From: Mesorhizobium prunaredense
Lineage (GTDB): Bacteria > Pseudomonadota > Alphaproteobacteria > Rhizobiales > Rhizobiaceae
NCBI RefSeq assembly: GCF_900156895.1
Contig: NZ_FTPD01000045.1
Coordinates: 532,748 to 596,747 of the forward strand
DNA length: 64,000 nucleotides
Reading direction: 5' to 3'
The notes under the pieces are model-generated. The model worked only from the letters and a program-made list of their open reading frames with translations, was not told the DNA's origin and made no database searches. Below, piece after piece: positions 37,372-46,306 of the stretch; position 1 is the first letter of the stretch, and every line of letters begins with the position of its first letter. A program made the position numbers and the translations under genes.

Positions 37372-38605
37372 CGAGGGCGAAATGAACGGGCCCGGCCCAC
37401 GCACGGCCGATGCCGGAGGGGAGCGCCGCTGGCGCCTGGCGATCGGCGCCGATGACGAGGCGTCGGCGGCACTTTCCAGCGACGACAAACGACTTTCGGC
37501 GGCACTTGATGCTCTCTACGGCGATGGTGCCAGCGCGGCGGCCAGTGACCCGCGCAAGCGGCGTGGCGGGCTTGGCCGCTCGGCACCGCGCGTTGCGCAA
37601 TGGATGGGCGACATTCGCTCCTTCTTTCCCGCGCAGGTCGTTCAGATTGTCCAGAAGGACGCTTTCGAACGGCTGGACCTGAAGCAGATGCTGATGGAGC
37701 CGGAGTTCCTCAAGGCGATCGAGGCGGACGTCAACCTGGTCGCCGACCTGATTTCGCTGCGTTCGGTTATGCCGGCCAAGACCAGCGACATCGCCCGCAC
37801 GATCATCGCCGACATAGTCGCCAAGCTGATGCAGAAGCTGGAGCAGAAGACCGCCGAGGCGATACGCGGCGCGCTCGACCGATCGAAGCGCACCAACCGT
37901 CCGCGTGCGCGCGATATCGACTGGCAGCGCACCATCTCGGCGAACCTTCGCCACTACCAGCCCGAGCACAAAACTATCGTGCCGGAGAAGCTGGTTGGTT
38001 TCATGCGCAAGCAGCGCCGGCTGGTCGATCTTGACGAAGTCGTTCTCTGCGTCGACCAGTCCGGCTCGATGGCAAGCTCGGTCGTCTATGCCTCGATCTT
38101 CGCCGCGGTGATGGCCTCGCTGCCGGTCGTGCGCACCAAGCTCGTCTGTTTCGATACGGCCATCGTCGACCTTACCGAAGAACTCAGCGATCCCGTCGAA
38201 GTTCTGTTCGGCGTGCAGCTTGGCGGCGGCACCGATATCAACCAGGCCGTCGCCTATTGCGCCGACCGTATCGAGCGGCCAACCAAGTCGCATCTGGTGC
38301 TGATCACCGACCTCTACGAAGGCGGCAATGGACAGGAGTTGCTGCGGCGGCTGGCGGCGCTGGTTCGATCCGGCGTCAATGTCGTCGTACTTCTGGCACT
38401 GACCGACCAAGGCCGGCCCGGCTACGATCCGGCAATGGCAGGTTCGGTCGCCGCACTTGGCATTCCGGTCTTCGCCTGCACGCCGGATCTGTTCCCGGAC
38501 ATGATGGCGGCGGCATTGCGCCGGGAAGATATCGGCGCCTGGGCCGCGGGAGCCGACATCAAGCTGGTTCGCGCCGAGGCCGAGGCGCCTGGGGCGAACG
38601 AGTGA
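37364..38605 (+). CDS. VWA-domain protein of the MoxR cassette (YehP-like)
   Basis: A 413-residue protein with a helical N-terminal half and a C-terminal von Willebrand A domain. The metal-ion-dependent adhesion site is complete: D231-x-S233-x-S235 in CVDQSGSMASS, the threonine in GGGTDINQA and the aspartate in LITDLYEGG. VWA proteins of this class act as partners that receive or present clients for MoxR ATPases. The ATG at 37364 overlaps the previous stop by eight bases, which decides against a start 66 bases upstream. Confidence 0.9.
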   Translation: MDDEGEMNGPGPRTADAGGERRWRLAIGADDEASAALSSDDKRLSAALDALYGDGASAAASDPRKRRGGLGRSAPRVAQWMGDIRSFFPAQVVQIVQKDAFERLDLKQMLMEPEFLKAIEADVNLVADLISLRSVMPAKTSDIARTIIADIVAKLMQKLEQKTAEAIRGALDRSKRTNRPRARDIDWQRTISANLRHYQPEHKTIVPEKLVGFMRKQRRLVDLDEVVLCVDQSGSMASSVVYASIFAAVMASLPVVRTKLVCFDTAIVDLTEELSDPVEVLFGVQLGGGTDINQAVAYCADRIERPTKSHLVLITDLYEGGNGQELLRRLAALVRSGVNVVVLLALTDQGRPGYDPAMAGSVAALGIPVFACTPDLFPDMMAAALRREDIGAWAAGADIKLVRAEAEAPGANE

Positions 38606-38610
38606 GCCCC

Positions 38611-40029
38611 ATGTCACAGAAGGTTGCCGAGCTCCTGTCGCGGCTGGAAGAACGGCTGGACAGATCAGCAATCGTTTCGGCCGAGGAGGCCGGACCGCGT
38701 TACCGGGAGGACCCCGACGGCAAAGCCGGCGCGCCGCCGGAGTTCGTCCTGCGTCCGCGCACGGCCGGCGAGGTGTCGGACATACTGCGCCTGTGCAACG
38801 AGGCGGGGCAAAGGCTTGTCGTCCAGGGTGGCCGAACCGGGCTTGCCGGTGCGGCTCGCATCGAGCCCGGCGAAGCAGTGCTGTCGCTGGAGCGCATGAC
38901 GGCGATCGAGACCCCCGACCGCGAGGCGGCAACGATCGTCGCCGAGGCCGGCGCACCACTGCAGATGGTGCAGGACGCGGCCGATTCGGCCGGCTTGCTG
39001 TTCGGCGTCGACATCGGCGCGCGCGGCACGGCCACGGTCGGCGGCAATGTCGCCACCAATGCCGGCGGTATCCGCGTGCTGCGCTACGGCATGTACCGCG
39101 CGCAGGTGCTCGGCCTGGAAGCGGTACTTGCCGACGGCAGCATCCTGACGTCGCTCAAGGGCTTGCCCAAGGACAATTCCGGCTATGATCTCAACCAGCT
39201 CTTCATTGGCAGCGAAGGCACGCTCGGCGTGGTCACGCGCGCCTGCCTGCGGCTGCACCCGAAGCCGGCCACCGAAATCAACGCCTTCTGCGCGCTCGCG
39301 TCACTCGACGCGGCGATCGCGCTGCTTACGTTGCTCAGGCAAAAGCTTGGGCCGTTGCTCTCGGCCTATGAGGTGAATTTCGCGCCGCTCTACGGCGCCA
39401 TGGTCGCCGGCATGGACGCGCCGGCGCCGCTGCCCGTCGGCTCGCCCGTCTATGTGCTCGTGGAGATACAGGGCCAGGAGCCCGACCGCGACGGCGAACG
39501 TTTTGCCGCTGTGCTGATGCAGGCGGTCGAGGACGGCGTGATCGACGACGTGGTGGTGTCGCAGTCGCCGCGCGAATTCCGCGCGCTGTGGGCGGTGCGA
39601 GAGGACGCCAATCGGTTCCTGTTTTCGATAAAAGGCCTGGTCGGCGTCGATGTCAGCATCCCGCTGGCGAGGATAGGCACTTTCCTGCGGGAAACGGAAG
39701 CTGCGGTCCAGGCCGTTGACCGCAACGCCGACATCTACGTCTTCGGCCATCTCGGCGATGGCAATCTGCACTATCAGGTGCGCACCGTGGATCCGGCGGC
39801 GGCGTATGACATCGTCTATCGTGGCGTGGCGGCGGCCGGCGGCAGCGTCTCGGCCGAGCACGGCATCGGCCTTGACAAGAAGGAATGGTTGCACCTCGTG
39901 CGCAGCGATGCCGAGATCGCGACCATGCGGCGCTTGAAAGCGGCTTTCGATCCGAACAATATCCTCAATGCCGGGCGGGTCTTCGACCTCGCGCCGGCGA
40001 CTAGCATTGGTGACGTGTCGCCCCAATGA
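38611..40029 (+). CDS. FAD-binding oxidoreductase, GlcD/D-lactate dehydrogenase family
   Basis: A 472-residue flavoenzyme with the PCMH FAD-binding domain (VVQGGRTGLAGAARI, GGNVATNAGGIRVLRYG) and the C-terminal FAD-oxidase domain ending in GHLGDGNLHYQV and AEHGIGLDKKEWL. Family members oxidise 2-hydroxyacids such as D-lactate, glycolate or D-2-hydroxyglutarate. It follows the VWA gene by five bases, so it may be read through from that operon, but it has no obvious link to the cassette. The substrate cannot be named from sequence. Confidence 0.9.
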   Translation: MSQKVAELLSRLEERLDRSAIVSAEEAGPRYREDPDGKAGAPPEFVLRPRTAGEVSDILRLCNEAGQRLVVQGGRTGLAGAARIEPGEAVLSLERMTAIETPDREAATIVAEAGAPLQMVQDAADSAGLLFGVDIGARGTATVGGNVATNAGGIRVLRYGMYRAQVLGLEAVLADGSILTSLKGLPKDNSGYDLNQLFIGSEGTLGVVTRACLRLHPKPATEINAFCALASLDAAIALLTLLRQKLGPLLSAYEVNFAPLYGAMVAGMDAPAPLPVGSPVYVLVEIQGQEPDRDGERFAAVLMQAVEDGVIDDVVVSQSPREFRALWAVREDANRFLFSIKGLVGVDVSIPLARIGTFLRETEAAVQAVDRNADIYVFGHLGDGNLHYQVRTVDPAAAYDIVYRGVAAAGGSVSAEHGIGLDKKEWLHLVRSDAEIATMRRLKAAFDPNNILNAGRVFDLAPATSIGDVSPQ

Positions 40030-40072
40030 GGCTGGAGATCGAAGGCCGGTAGCGCTGGCCGGGTGCTTGAGT

Positions 40073-41002
40073 CTATCTGCCCACGGGCTTCAATCCCGCA
40101 TGCGCCACGGCAATGCGGGCAGCGAGCGCGGCGTTGTTGCGGACCAGCGCGATGTTGGCCTTCAGGCTGCGGCCCTGCGAAAGCTCGTTGATGCGGGCGA
40201 GCAGGAACGGCGTCAGCTCCTTGCGACCGATGCCGCGTTCTTCGGCTTCCGCCACCGCTGCCGTGATCGTGCCGTCGATGAAGGCCGGATCGAGCGCATC
40301 CACTTCCGGAATTGGATTGGCGACGAGGATGCCGGTGCCCGAGCCGATCTGCTCGTGCAGGAGCATGGCCTGCGCAATGTCATCGGGTGTATCGAGGCGG
40401 TGATCAGCTTTCAGTCCGCTGGAGCGCGTATAAAAAGCCGGAAAATCATCGCTCTGAAAAGCAATCACCGGCACGCGCTGGGTCTCCAGATATTCCAGCG
40501 TTTTTGCAATGTCGAGGATCGATTTCACGCCGGCGCAGACGACGGTCGTGCCGGTCTGGCCGAGTTCGGTCAGGTCGGCCGAGATATCGAAAGTGGCTTC
40601 GGCGCCGCGATGCACGCCGCCGACGCCGCCGGTCGCGAAAATACCGATGCCGGCCAATGCAGCGATCCGCATCGTCGCCGAGACCGTCGTCCCGGCCGAG
40701 CCGCCGCCCACCATGATGGCGGCGAGGTCGCGGCCGGACGCCTTGACCACGTCCTTTGCCGCTGCCAGCTGCTCCAGTTCACGGTCATCGAGCCCGACCT
40801 TGATCTTGCCGGCGACCACCGCGATCGTGGCAGGCACGGCACCGTTCTCGCGCACCACCGTTTCGACGCCGCGGGCAGTTTCCAGATTGGCCGGATAGGG
40901 CATGCCGTGGGTGATGATCGTCGATTCCAGCGCCACCACCGCGCGGCCTTCTCGAAGTGCTGCCGCGACTTCGTCGTTCAGGTGGAGAAGGGAAGGTTTC
41001 AT
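40073..41002 (-). CDS. psuG: Pseudouridine-5'-phosphate glycosidase (PsuG)
   Basis: A 309-residue enzyme that reversibly cleaves pseudouridine 5'-phosphate into uracil and ribose 5-phosphate. Family hallmarks are VALESTIITHGMPYPANLETA near the N terminus, VGLDDRELEQLA, FATGGVGGVHRGAE and GTGILVANPIPE. The kinase that makes its substrate is encoded 30 bp upstream on the same strand, so the pair forms a pseudouridine salvage operon. Confidence 0.95.
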   Translation of the reverse strand: MKPSLLHLNDEVAAALREGRAVVALESTIITHGMPYPANLETARGVETVVRENGAVPATIAVVAGKIKVGLDDRELEQLAAAKDVVKASGRDLAAIMVGGGSAGTTVSATMRIAALAGIGIFATGGVGGVHRGAEATFDISADLTELGQTGTTVVCAGVKSILDIAKTLEYLETQRVPVIAFQSDDFPAFYTRSSGLKADHRLDTPDDIAQAMLLHEQIGSGTGILVANPIPEVDALDPAFIDGTITAAVAEAEERGIGRKELTPFLLARINELSQGRSLKANIALVRNNAALAARIAVAHAGLKPVGR

Positions 41003-41032
41003 CGTCGTCTCGCTTTCAGGGTCGGCTCGCTT

Positions 41033-42142
41033 TCAGGCGGGAATGCGGTACATGCCGGCGCTGAGGAACCGCGGCGACAGGTCGGGATGGACGCTGGATT
41101 CGCTCTCGGTGGTCAGCGTGGCGAGCAGCGCGCCGGTGCGCGCTGCGTCGAGCACGGGATCGCCCGAAAGCACTTTGTACATGGTGCCGGCAATCATAGC
41201 GTCGCCGGCTCCGGTGATGTCGACGGCGCGGGCCGGGACGGAACGCATCGTTGCCACGCCGCCTTCGGTCGCGACCGCAAATCCGTGCGCGCCCATGGTC
41301 ACGATCACCTCGCTGGCGCCGGCCGCGCGCAGCGCCGCCGCGGCCTCTTTCGGCTTTAGCCGCTTGTCGGCATCGGTGATGCCAAGCATCGTATTGGCTT
41401 CGTCATGGTTGGTGAACAAAAGATCGATGCCGGTCAGGTCCTTTGGCAGGCGCGCCGATTTCGGCGACGACACCGTGTCGACGGCGAGCTTGAAGCGCGC
41501 GCCCTGCTTGCGTGACATCAGCGCTGCGATCGTCGCGGCCGGCAGGTTGCAGTCGATGAACACCCAATTCGCCGAAGCCAGATGCGGCCAGAAACGGTCG
41601 AGATAGGCTGGCGAAAACAGATCGAAGATCTCCATGTCGGCGATGCCGAGCACGAGATCGTTGTTGAGATCGAGGATCGCGGCATATTCCGCCGTCGGCC
41701 GCTCCGTAGTGGTGATCACCTGACTGACATCGGCGCCAAGATCGCGCAGATGCCGCACCAGCGAGCGGCCGGTCTCGTCGTCGCCGACAATCGAAACGAA
41801 GCTTATGTCGACGCCGAGGCGGACAAGGTTCTCGGCGACGTTGCGGGCGACGCCGCCGAAGCTGCGATAGCCGTCGACCGGGTTCGACGTCCCGAAGATC
41901 AGATCCTTCTTGGCGTGGTACTTGCGGTCGAGGACGGCGCCGCCGATGCAGATCATGCGCTTGGACGCCGGCAGCACATAGCCGCGACCAAGAATGTAGC
42001 CCTTGTTGACGAGCTGCACGATGTGGGCCGCGACGGTCGAGCGGGCAATGCCGAGCGCGGTCGCTATATCCTGCTGGCCGGCGAAAGGGTTCGCCGCGAT
42101 GAGATCCAGCACTGCCTGTTCCTGTGCTCCAAGGTCGTCCAT
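41033..42142 (-). CDS. psuK: Pseudouridine kinase, PfkB family with N-terminal winged helix (PsuK)
   Basis: A 369-residue protein: an N-terminal winged helix-turn-helix (NPFAGQQDIATALGIARSTVAAHI) fused to a PfkB sugar kinase. The kinase has the entry motif YRSFGGVARNVAENLVRLG and the catalytic C-terminal motif VDITGAGDAMIAGTMY. It phosphorylates pseudouridine at the 5' position. The fused DNA-binding domain suggests it also controls its own operon. The ATG at 42142 has GGTGAGG upstream and is preferred over a GTG at 42169. Confidence 0.93.
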   Translation of the reverse strand: MDDLGAQEQAVLDLIAANPFAGQQDIATALGIARSTVAAHIVQLVNKGYILGRGYVLPASKRMICIGGAVLDRKYHAKKDLIFGTSNPVDGYRSFGGVARNVAENLVRLGVDISFVSIVGDDETGRSLVRHLRDLGADVSQVITTTERPTAEYAAILDLNNDLVLGIADMEIFDLFSPAYLDRFWPHLASANWVFIDCNLPAATIAALMSRKQGARFKLAVDTVSSPKSARLPKDLTGIDLLFTNHDEANTMLGITDADKRLKPKEAAAALRAAGASEVIVTMGAHGFAVATEGGVATMRSVPARAVDITGAGDAMIAGTMYKVLSGDPVLDAARTGALLATLTTESESSVHPDLSPRFLSAGMYRIPA

Positions 42143-42184
42143 CGCCTCACCCCGGCCCGCGCAATTCACGCTGACCTTTGACCA

Positions 42185-42201
42185 ACAACAGATGATGTTG
42201 T
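42185..42201. promoter_or_regulatory. Candidate operator between psuK and murQ (ACAACA-5-TGTTGT)
   Basis: A perfect six-base inverted repeat with a five-base spacer in the 170-bp divergent gap. It lies 43 bases before the psuK start and could be the site of the PsuK winged helix or of a murQ regulator. Confidence 0.35.
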
Positions 42202-42312
42202 CAACATTTGTTTGGCGGGCGAGCCTATCGATGCCAGCCGCTGGTACTGGTCAACGCTTGGCGCCGCATCACATTACTTGTTGCCGATGGCAAGAAGTTT
42301 GAAAGCAGGCTG

Positions 42313-43236
42313 ATGAACGAACAGGAGTTGATGTCGGAGCTGGAGCGGTTGGTTTCCGAGGACCGGAACCCGAGGACGATGGATATCGACCTGCTGCCGA
42401 CCATCGATATCCTGCGCATGATCAATGACGAGGACAGCGGCGTTCCGGCCGCCGTCGAGAAGGTCATTCCGCAAATTGCTGCCGCGGTAGACCGGATCGT
42501 CAGTGCGTTTCAAAAAGGCGCGCGGCTTGTCTATATGGGCGCCGGCACGAGCGGCCGGCTGGGGGTCCTCGACGCCTCGGAGTGTCCGCCGACATTTGGC
42601 GTGCCCGAGGACATGGTGCTCGGCCTGATCGCGGGCGGCCCCAAAGCGCTGGTGCGGGCTGTGGAAGGCGCCGAGGATGATCCGCAACAAGGCATGAAGG
42701 CACTGCAGGGCATCAAGTTGACCGCCGACGATGTGGTGGTCGGCATCGCGGTCAGCGGCCGCACACCCTACGTCATCGGCGGCTTGACCTATGCAAGGCA
42801 GGTGGGAGCAACGACGGTGGCGCTTTCCTGCAACCCCAGGTCAGTCATTGCCGACATTGCCGACATTGCCATCTCTCCGCTTGTCGGCCCCGAGGTTCTC
42901 GCCGGCTCGACCCGGTTGAAGTCGGGAACCGCGCAAAAGCTGGTTCTCAACATGCTGACGACAGCCAGCATGATCCGGATCGGCAAGAGCTATCAGAACC
43001 TGATGGTCGACCTTAATCCCAGCAACAAAAAGCTCGTCGCCAGGGCGGTCGGGATCGTGATGCAGACCACCGGCTGCACAGCGCAGCAGGCACGACGGGC
43101 GCTCGACCAGACCGGCAAAGACGTCAAGCTGGCGATACTGGTGACGATCACCGGGATGGGCATCGAAGAGGCGCGCAAGGCGCTCGACAATGCGGGAGGG
43201 TTTTTGCGGAAGGCGATCGGCGAAAAGACGGCGTGA
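42313..43236 (+). CDS. murQ: N-acetylmuramic acid 6-phosphate etherase (MurQ)
   Basis: A 307-residue SIS-domain lyase that removes D-lactate from MurNAc 6-phosphate to give GlcNAc 6-phosphate during cell-wall recycling. Typical segments are VYMGAGTSGRLGVLDASECPP (substrate phosphate loop with the catalytic glutamate nearby) and VVGIAVSGRTPYV. A C-terminal UBA-like helical part contains TGCTAQQARRAL. The ATG at 42313 begins at the family N terminus; a 35-residue extension is rejected. AnmK, which makes its substrate from anhydro-MurNAc, is encoded downstream. Confidence 0.95.
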   Translation: MNEQELMSELERLVSEDRNPRTMDIDLLPTIDILRMINDEDSGVPAAVEKVIPQIAAAVDRIVSAFQKGARLVYMGAGTSGRLGVLDASECPPTFGVPEDMVLGLIAGGPKALVRAVEGAEDDPQQGMKALQGIKLTADDVVVGIAVSGRTPYVIGGLTYARQVGATTVALSCNPRSVIADIADIAISPLVGPEVLAGSTRLKSGTAQKLVLNMLTTASMIRIGKSYQNLMVDLNPSNKKLVARAVGIVMQTTGCTAQQARRALDQTGKDVKLAILVTITGMGIEEARKALDNAGGFLRKAIGEKTA

Positions 43237-43246
43237 AGCTGTCTGG

Positions 43247-43266
43247 ATACCGGTATACCAGTATAC
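43247..43266. promoter_or_regulatory. GTATAC-repeat dyad in the murQ-anmK gap
   Basis: ATACCGGTATACCAGTATAC contains two GTATAC hexamers eight bases apart and overlapping dyads. It lies just after the murQ stop, about 134 bases before anmK. GntR/FadR regulators such as NanR recognise GGTATA-type half-sites, so an operator is plausible. The core is shared with 9681 and, in part, 44985. Confidence 0.35.
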
Positions 43267-43399
43267 AGGATGGATCGACTTCGACAAAGGCAAGGCATGG
43301 ACCTTGCTCACCAAACGGATCCATCCGACACATCATTTCGACAGCGGGATTATCGAGATTCGCCCATCGGTCGGCGATCACGTCAACGGAGCCTAACAC

Positions 43400-44533
43400 G
43401 TGATGATTGCGAAACGTGGCGAACCAATCTGGGCCGTCGGGCTGATGACCGGCACCGTGCTGGACGGCAATATCGATGTTGCGCTGATCAAGACCGACGG
43501 CGAGCGGATCGCGGATTTCGGCACCTACACGCTGGCGCCCTACCCCAGGTCGATCCGCAGCCTGCTGGAGGAGACGCTGGATCAGGCCAGGGCGTGGAAT
43601 TTTGCCGGACCCGAACCGGCGATCTTTCGCGAAGCCGAAGAAGCGCTGACGCGCGCCCAGTCAGCAGCGGTCAAGGACCTGGTCGAAAGCCACGGGCTGA
43701 CGATGGCCGATATCGGCGTCGTCGGCTTCCATGGCCAGACCGTGCTGCATCGGGCCCCGCAAATCGGCCGGCTCGGCCAGACCCGCCAGCTCGGCGATGG
43801 CGAGTTGATGCATTCTATTCTGGAAACCAAAGTGGCATATGATTTCCGCTCGGCCGACATGCGCGCCGGCGGGCAAGGGGCGCCGCTGTCGGCCGCCTAT
43901 CACGCCGCGCTGCTGCGCGATGCCGATATCAGCGGCGACACGGCGGTTCTCAATCTCGGCGGCGTCGCCAACATCACCTGGTGGGACGGCAAGGACAATG
44001 TCGTCGCTTTCGACACCGGACCGGCCAACGCGCCGCTGAACGATTTCATCAGAGCGAAAGGGCTTGGCGACATGGATCGCGACGGTGCGCTGGCGCGGAC
44101 CGGCACCGTCGACGAAGCCCGGCTGGCCAAGCTCCTGCAGCATCCCTACCTGGCCAAGCCCTATCCAAAGTCGCTGGACCGGTTCGATTTCGGCGCAGCC
44201 ATGGCGGATGGGATGAACGCTGAGGATGGTGCCGCACTGCTCACGGCCTTCACCGCCGCAGCCGTCGGCAAGGCGCTCGACCTCCTGCCGCACCGGCCAA
44301 AGCGGCTGGTGGTCAGCGGCGGCGGCCGCCACAACCCGACGATCATGGCCATGCTTGCCAGCCGCGCCGGCGTCGAAGCGGTGCTGGCGGAGGCACTCGG
44401 CTGGAAGGGTGACGCGGTCGAGGCGGAGTGCTTTGCCTTCCTTGCGGTCCGCGTGCTCAGGGGCCTGCCGATCAGCTTCCCGACCACCACCGGCGTGCCG
44501 CAGCCGATGCATGGCGGGCGCCTTGCCGGCTGA
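43400..44533 (+). CDS. anmK: Anhydro-N-acetylmuramic acid kinase (AnmK)
   Basis: A 377-residue ASKHA-fold kinase that hydrolyses and phosphorylates 1,6-anhydro-MurNAc to MurNAc 6-phosphate. Motifs include AVGLMTGTVLDGNIDVAL (ATP phosphate loop), GVVGFHGQTVLH with the catalytic histidine region, FDTGPANAPLNDFI and LVVSGGGRHNPTIM. The first codon is GTG at 43400 with GGAG eight bases upstream; ATG at 43403 is equally possible. With murQ it completes a peptidoglycan recycling pair. Confidence 0.95.
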   Translation: MMIAKRGEPIWAVGLMTGTVLDGNIDVALIKTDGERIADFGTYTLAPYPRSIRSLLEETLDQARAWNFAGPEPAIFREAEEALTRAQSAAVKDLVESHGLTMADIGVVGFHGQTVLHRAPQIGRLGQTRQLGDGELMHSILETKVAYDFRSADMRAGGQGAPLSAAYHAALLRDADISGDTAVLNLGGVANITWWDGKDNVVAFDTGPANAPLNDFIRAKGLGDMDRDGALARTGTVDEARLAKLLQHPYLAKPYPKSLDRFDFGAAMADGMNAEDGAALLTAFTAAAVGKALDLLPHRPKRLVVSGGGRHNPTIMAMLASRAGVEAVLAEALGWKGDAVEAECFAFLAVRVLRGLPISFPTTTGVPQPMHGGRLAG

Positions 44534-44959
44534 TCAAGCCAGCAATTTCTTTTGCAGGAAGACGCGGCTACGACCGACGGGAAAATCGGGAAGCGCGCCG
44601 AACAGCCGATACCCCTGACGCTCATAGGCCTTGACCGCCTGGGGATTGAAGGTGTCGATCAAGGCGCCATGACAGCCGCGTGCGACGGCTTCCTGTTCGG
44701 CTGCGTCCAGCATCCTGCCGGCCATATGCTGGCCGCGCAGTCGCTCATCAACCCACAGCCATTGCACATAGAGCCAGCCCCAGGCGGTATATCCCGAGAT
44801 GCCGCCGACAACCGCACGGTGCTCATCGCGCACGAACACGGCGAGCACCTTTCTGTTGGCCGGGCCGACTTCGCTGTCGTTGAACGCGCTGAGCCGCTCC
44901 CCGAGAAAAGCGAGTTCTTTCGGCGAAGGGTCGGCGGTGGTTTCAAGCGTCATGTTCAT
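44534..44959 (-). CDS. GNAT-family N-acetyltransferase
   Basis: A 141-residue acetyltransferase with the acetyl-CoA loop as LWVDERLRGQHMAGRML and a C-terminal LIDTFNPQAVKAYERQGYRLFG that fits GNAT motif B. The substrate is unknown. It is convergent with anmK, the stop codons abutting. A GTG at 44980 and an ATG at 44953 are alternative starts; ATG at 44959 is a compromise. A GGATACCTGTATACAG element lies 25-40 bases upstream. Confidence 0.85.
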   Translation of the reverse strand: MNMTLETTADPSPKELAFLGERLSAFNDSEVGPANRKVLAVFVRDEHRAVVGGISGYTAWGWLYVQWLWVDERLRGQHMAGRMLDAAEQEAVARGCHGALIDTFNPQAVKAYERQGYRLFGALPDFPVGRSRVFLQKKLLA

Positions 44960-44984
44960 CGCTTGTCCAGACCGGCTCACAGCC

Positions 44985-45000
44985 GGATACCTGTATACAG
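44985..45000. promoter_or_regulatory. GGATACCTGTATACAG element upstream of the GNAT gene
   Basis: Shares GGATACC and GTATACAG blocks with the longer element after murQ, with the middle repeat missing. It may be a second copy of the same operator or a degenerate repeat. Confidence 0.25.
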
Positions 45001-45082
45001 CGCTTCGGACGCTGGCACTTTCATTTGCATTTATCGAAGGAAAGGCGGAGAGCGCAAGCTCTGCCGCCGCGTGGCTCCGCGA

Positions 45083-46258
45083 CTACACGGGCCGCGGCGA
45101 ATGCCACGCCGCCGAAGCGGCAACCAGCATGAGCAGTGCGGCGACCACTGCTGATGCCGCAAAACCAAAGCTGGAATAGAGCGGACCGAAGGCGGTGGTG
45201 CCGACAAACACCGCGAGATAGGTCACCGCGCTGTTCAAGCCCATGATCGTGCCGCGCCGCGCAGGATCGAGCGCCGAGAGGCGCATCACCAGGACGTTCA
45301 GCCCGAAATGATTGGCAAGGCCCCAGACCGCGACCATCGCGATGGTCAGATGGAAACTACTGCCTGCCCCGGCGAGCGCGACATAGACGGCCGCGATGAG
45401 CAGATAGGCGAACGGCATGACACGTCGCGCGCCAAGCCGATCGATCACGCCGTCAAGCAGTGCCGCCATGCCGAAGCCGGCGCCATAGGCGAGCGCCGCC
45501 AAGCCGTTGGCGCTGACCGGCCGTCCCAAGCCATTGTAAAGATGATCGCCAAGATAGCCATAGACGCCGTAGAAGGCGGTCATGAAGGCGCCGCAGGCGA
45601 CCAGGAGCGGCACTATGCCGGGAACAGCCAAGGCGCCGAGCGGCGTCGGCGCCGGGCCGCTTTTCCTGACATCGCTCAGCGACGTCAGCGTAAGGCCGGT
45701 CAACGCGAGCGCCGCAAGCACCGCGACCGCCGCGAAAACGGCGCGCCAATGCACCAGATCGGCAAGCACCGCCGACAATGAGACGCCGGCGACCATGCTC
45801 AGGGTCCAGCCGGTCAGCACGACGCCGATCGTCCCGCTTTCGCGGCCAGGCGGTGCGATCGCAGCGGCGCTGGCATAGATTGCCGGCATGGCGACGCCGG
45901 CGGCGATGCCGGCGAGAAGCTGGGCCGTAACCAGCATCGTCACCGTCGGCGCGGCGGCGCTGGCGAGAAGCGCGACCGCCAGCAGCAGCAATGCCCCTTG
46001 CAGCATGCGGCGGGCGCCGAGCCGATCGATATAGCGGGCCAGGAACAAGGCGCTTGCCGACGTCCCAAGCCCGAACGCAGCGGACGCGATTATGACGGCC
46101 GGCACGCTCGTCGCAAACGATGCGGCCACTGCCGGTGCTATCGGACCGAGGACCAGCGAGTTCGAGCCGATCACCGCAATGCATCCGGTGAGCAGATAGG
46201 CGAGCGCCGGAATAGGCGGCCTCGCCGTCAATGTTGCGACTTGATCACTGTTCGTCAT
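45083..46258 (-). CDS. MFS transporter, drug/sugar efflux (DHA1-like)
   Basis: A 391-residue major facilitator with about twelve membrane segments. The loop 2-3 motif is present as FLARYIDRLGARRML in the first half and mirrored as LDGVIDRLGARRVMPF in the second. The central VLTGWTLSMVAGVSLSAVLAD resembles the efflux-specific motif C area. It is divergent from an Lrp-type regulator with only 48 bp between the starts, so that regulator probably controls it. Substrate unknown; amino acid or arabinose-like efflux are options. Confidence 0.9.
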   Translation of the reverse strand: MTNSDQVATLTARPPIPALAYLLTGCIAVIGSNSLVLGPIAPAVAASFATSVPAVIIASAAFGLGTSASALFLARYIDRLGARRMLQGALLLLAVALLASAAAPTVTMLVTAQLLAGIAAGVAMPAIYASAAAIAPPGRESGTIGVVLTGWTLSMVAGVSLSAVLADLVHWRAVFAAVAVLAALALTGLTLTSLSDVRKSGPAPTPLGALAVPGIVPLLVACGAFMTAFYGVYGYLGDHLYNGLGRPVSANGLAALAYGAGFGMAALLDGVIDRLGARRVMPFAYLLIAAVYVALAGAGSSFHLTIAMVAVWGLANHFGLNVLVMRLSALDPARRGTIMGLNSAVTYLAVFVGTTAFGPLYSSFGFAASAVVAALLMLVAASAAWHSPRPV

Positions 46259-46306
46259 ACGACGATAATCGCCGTATTAAATTCTGTATCAATAAGGGAT
46301 TTCACC

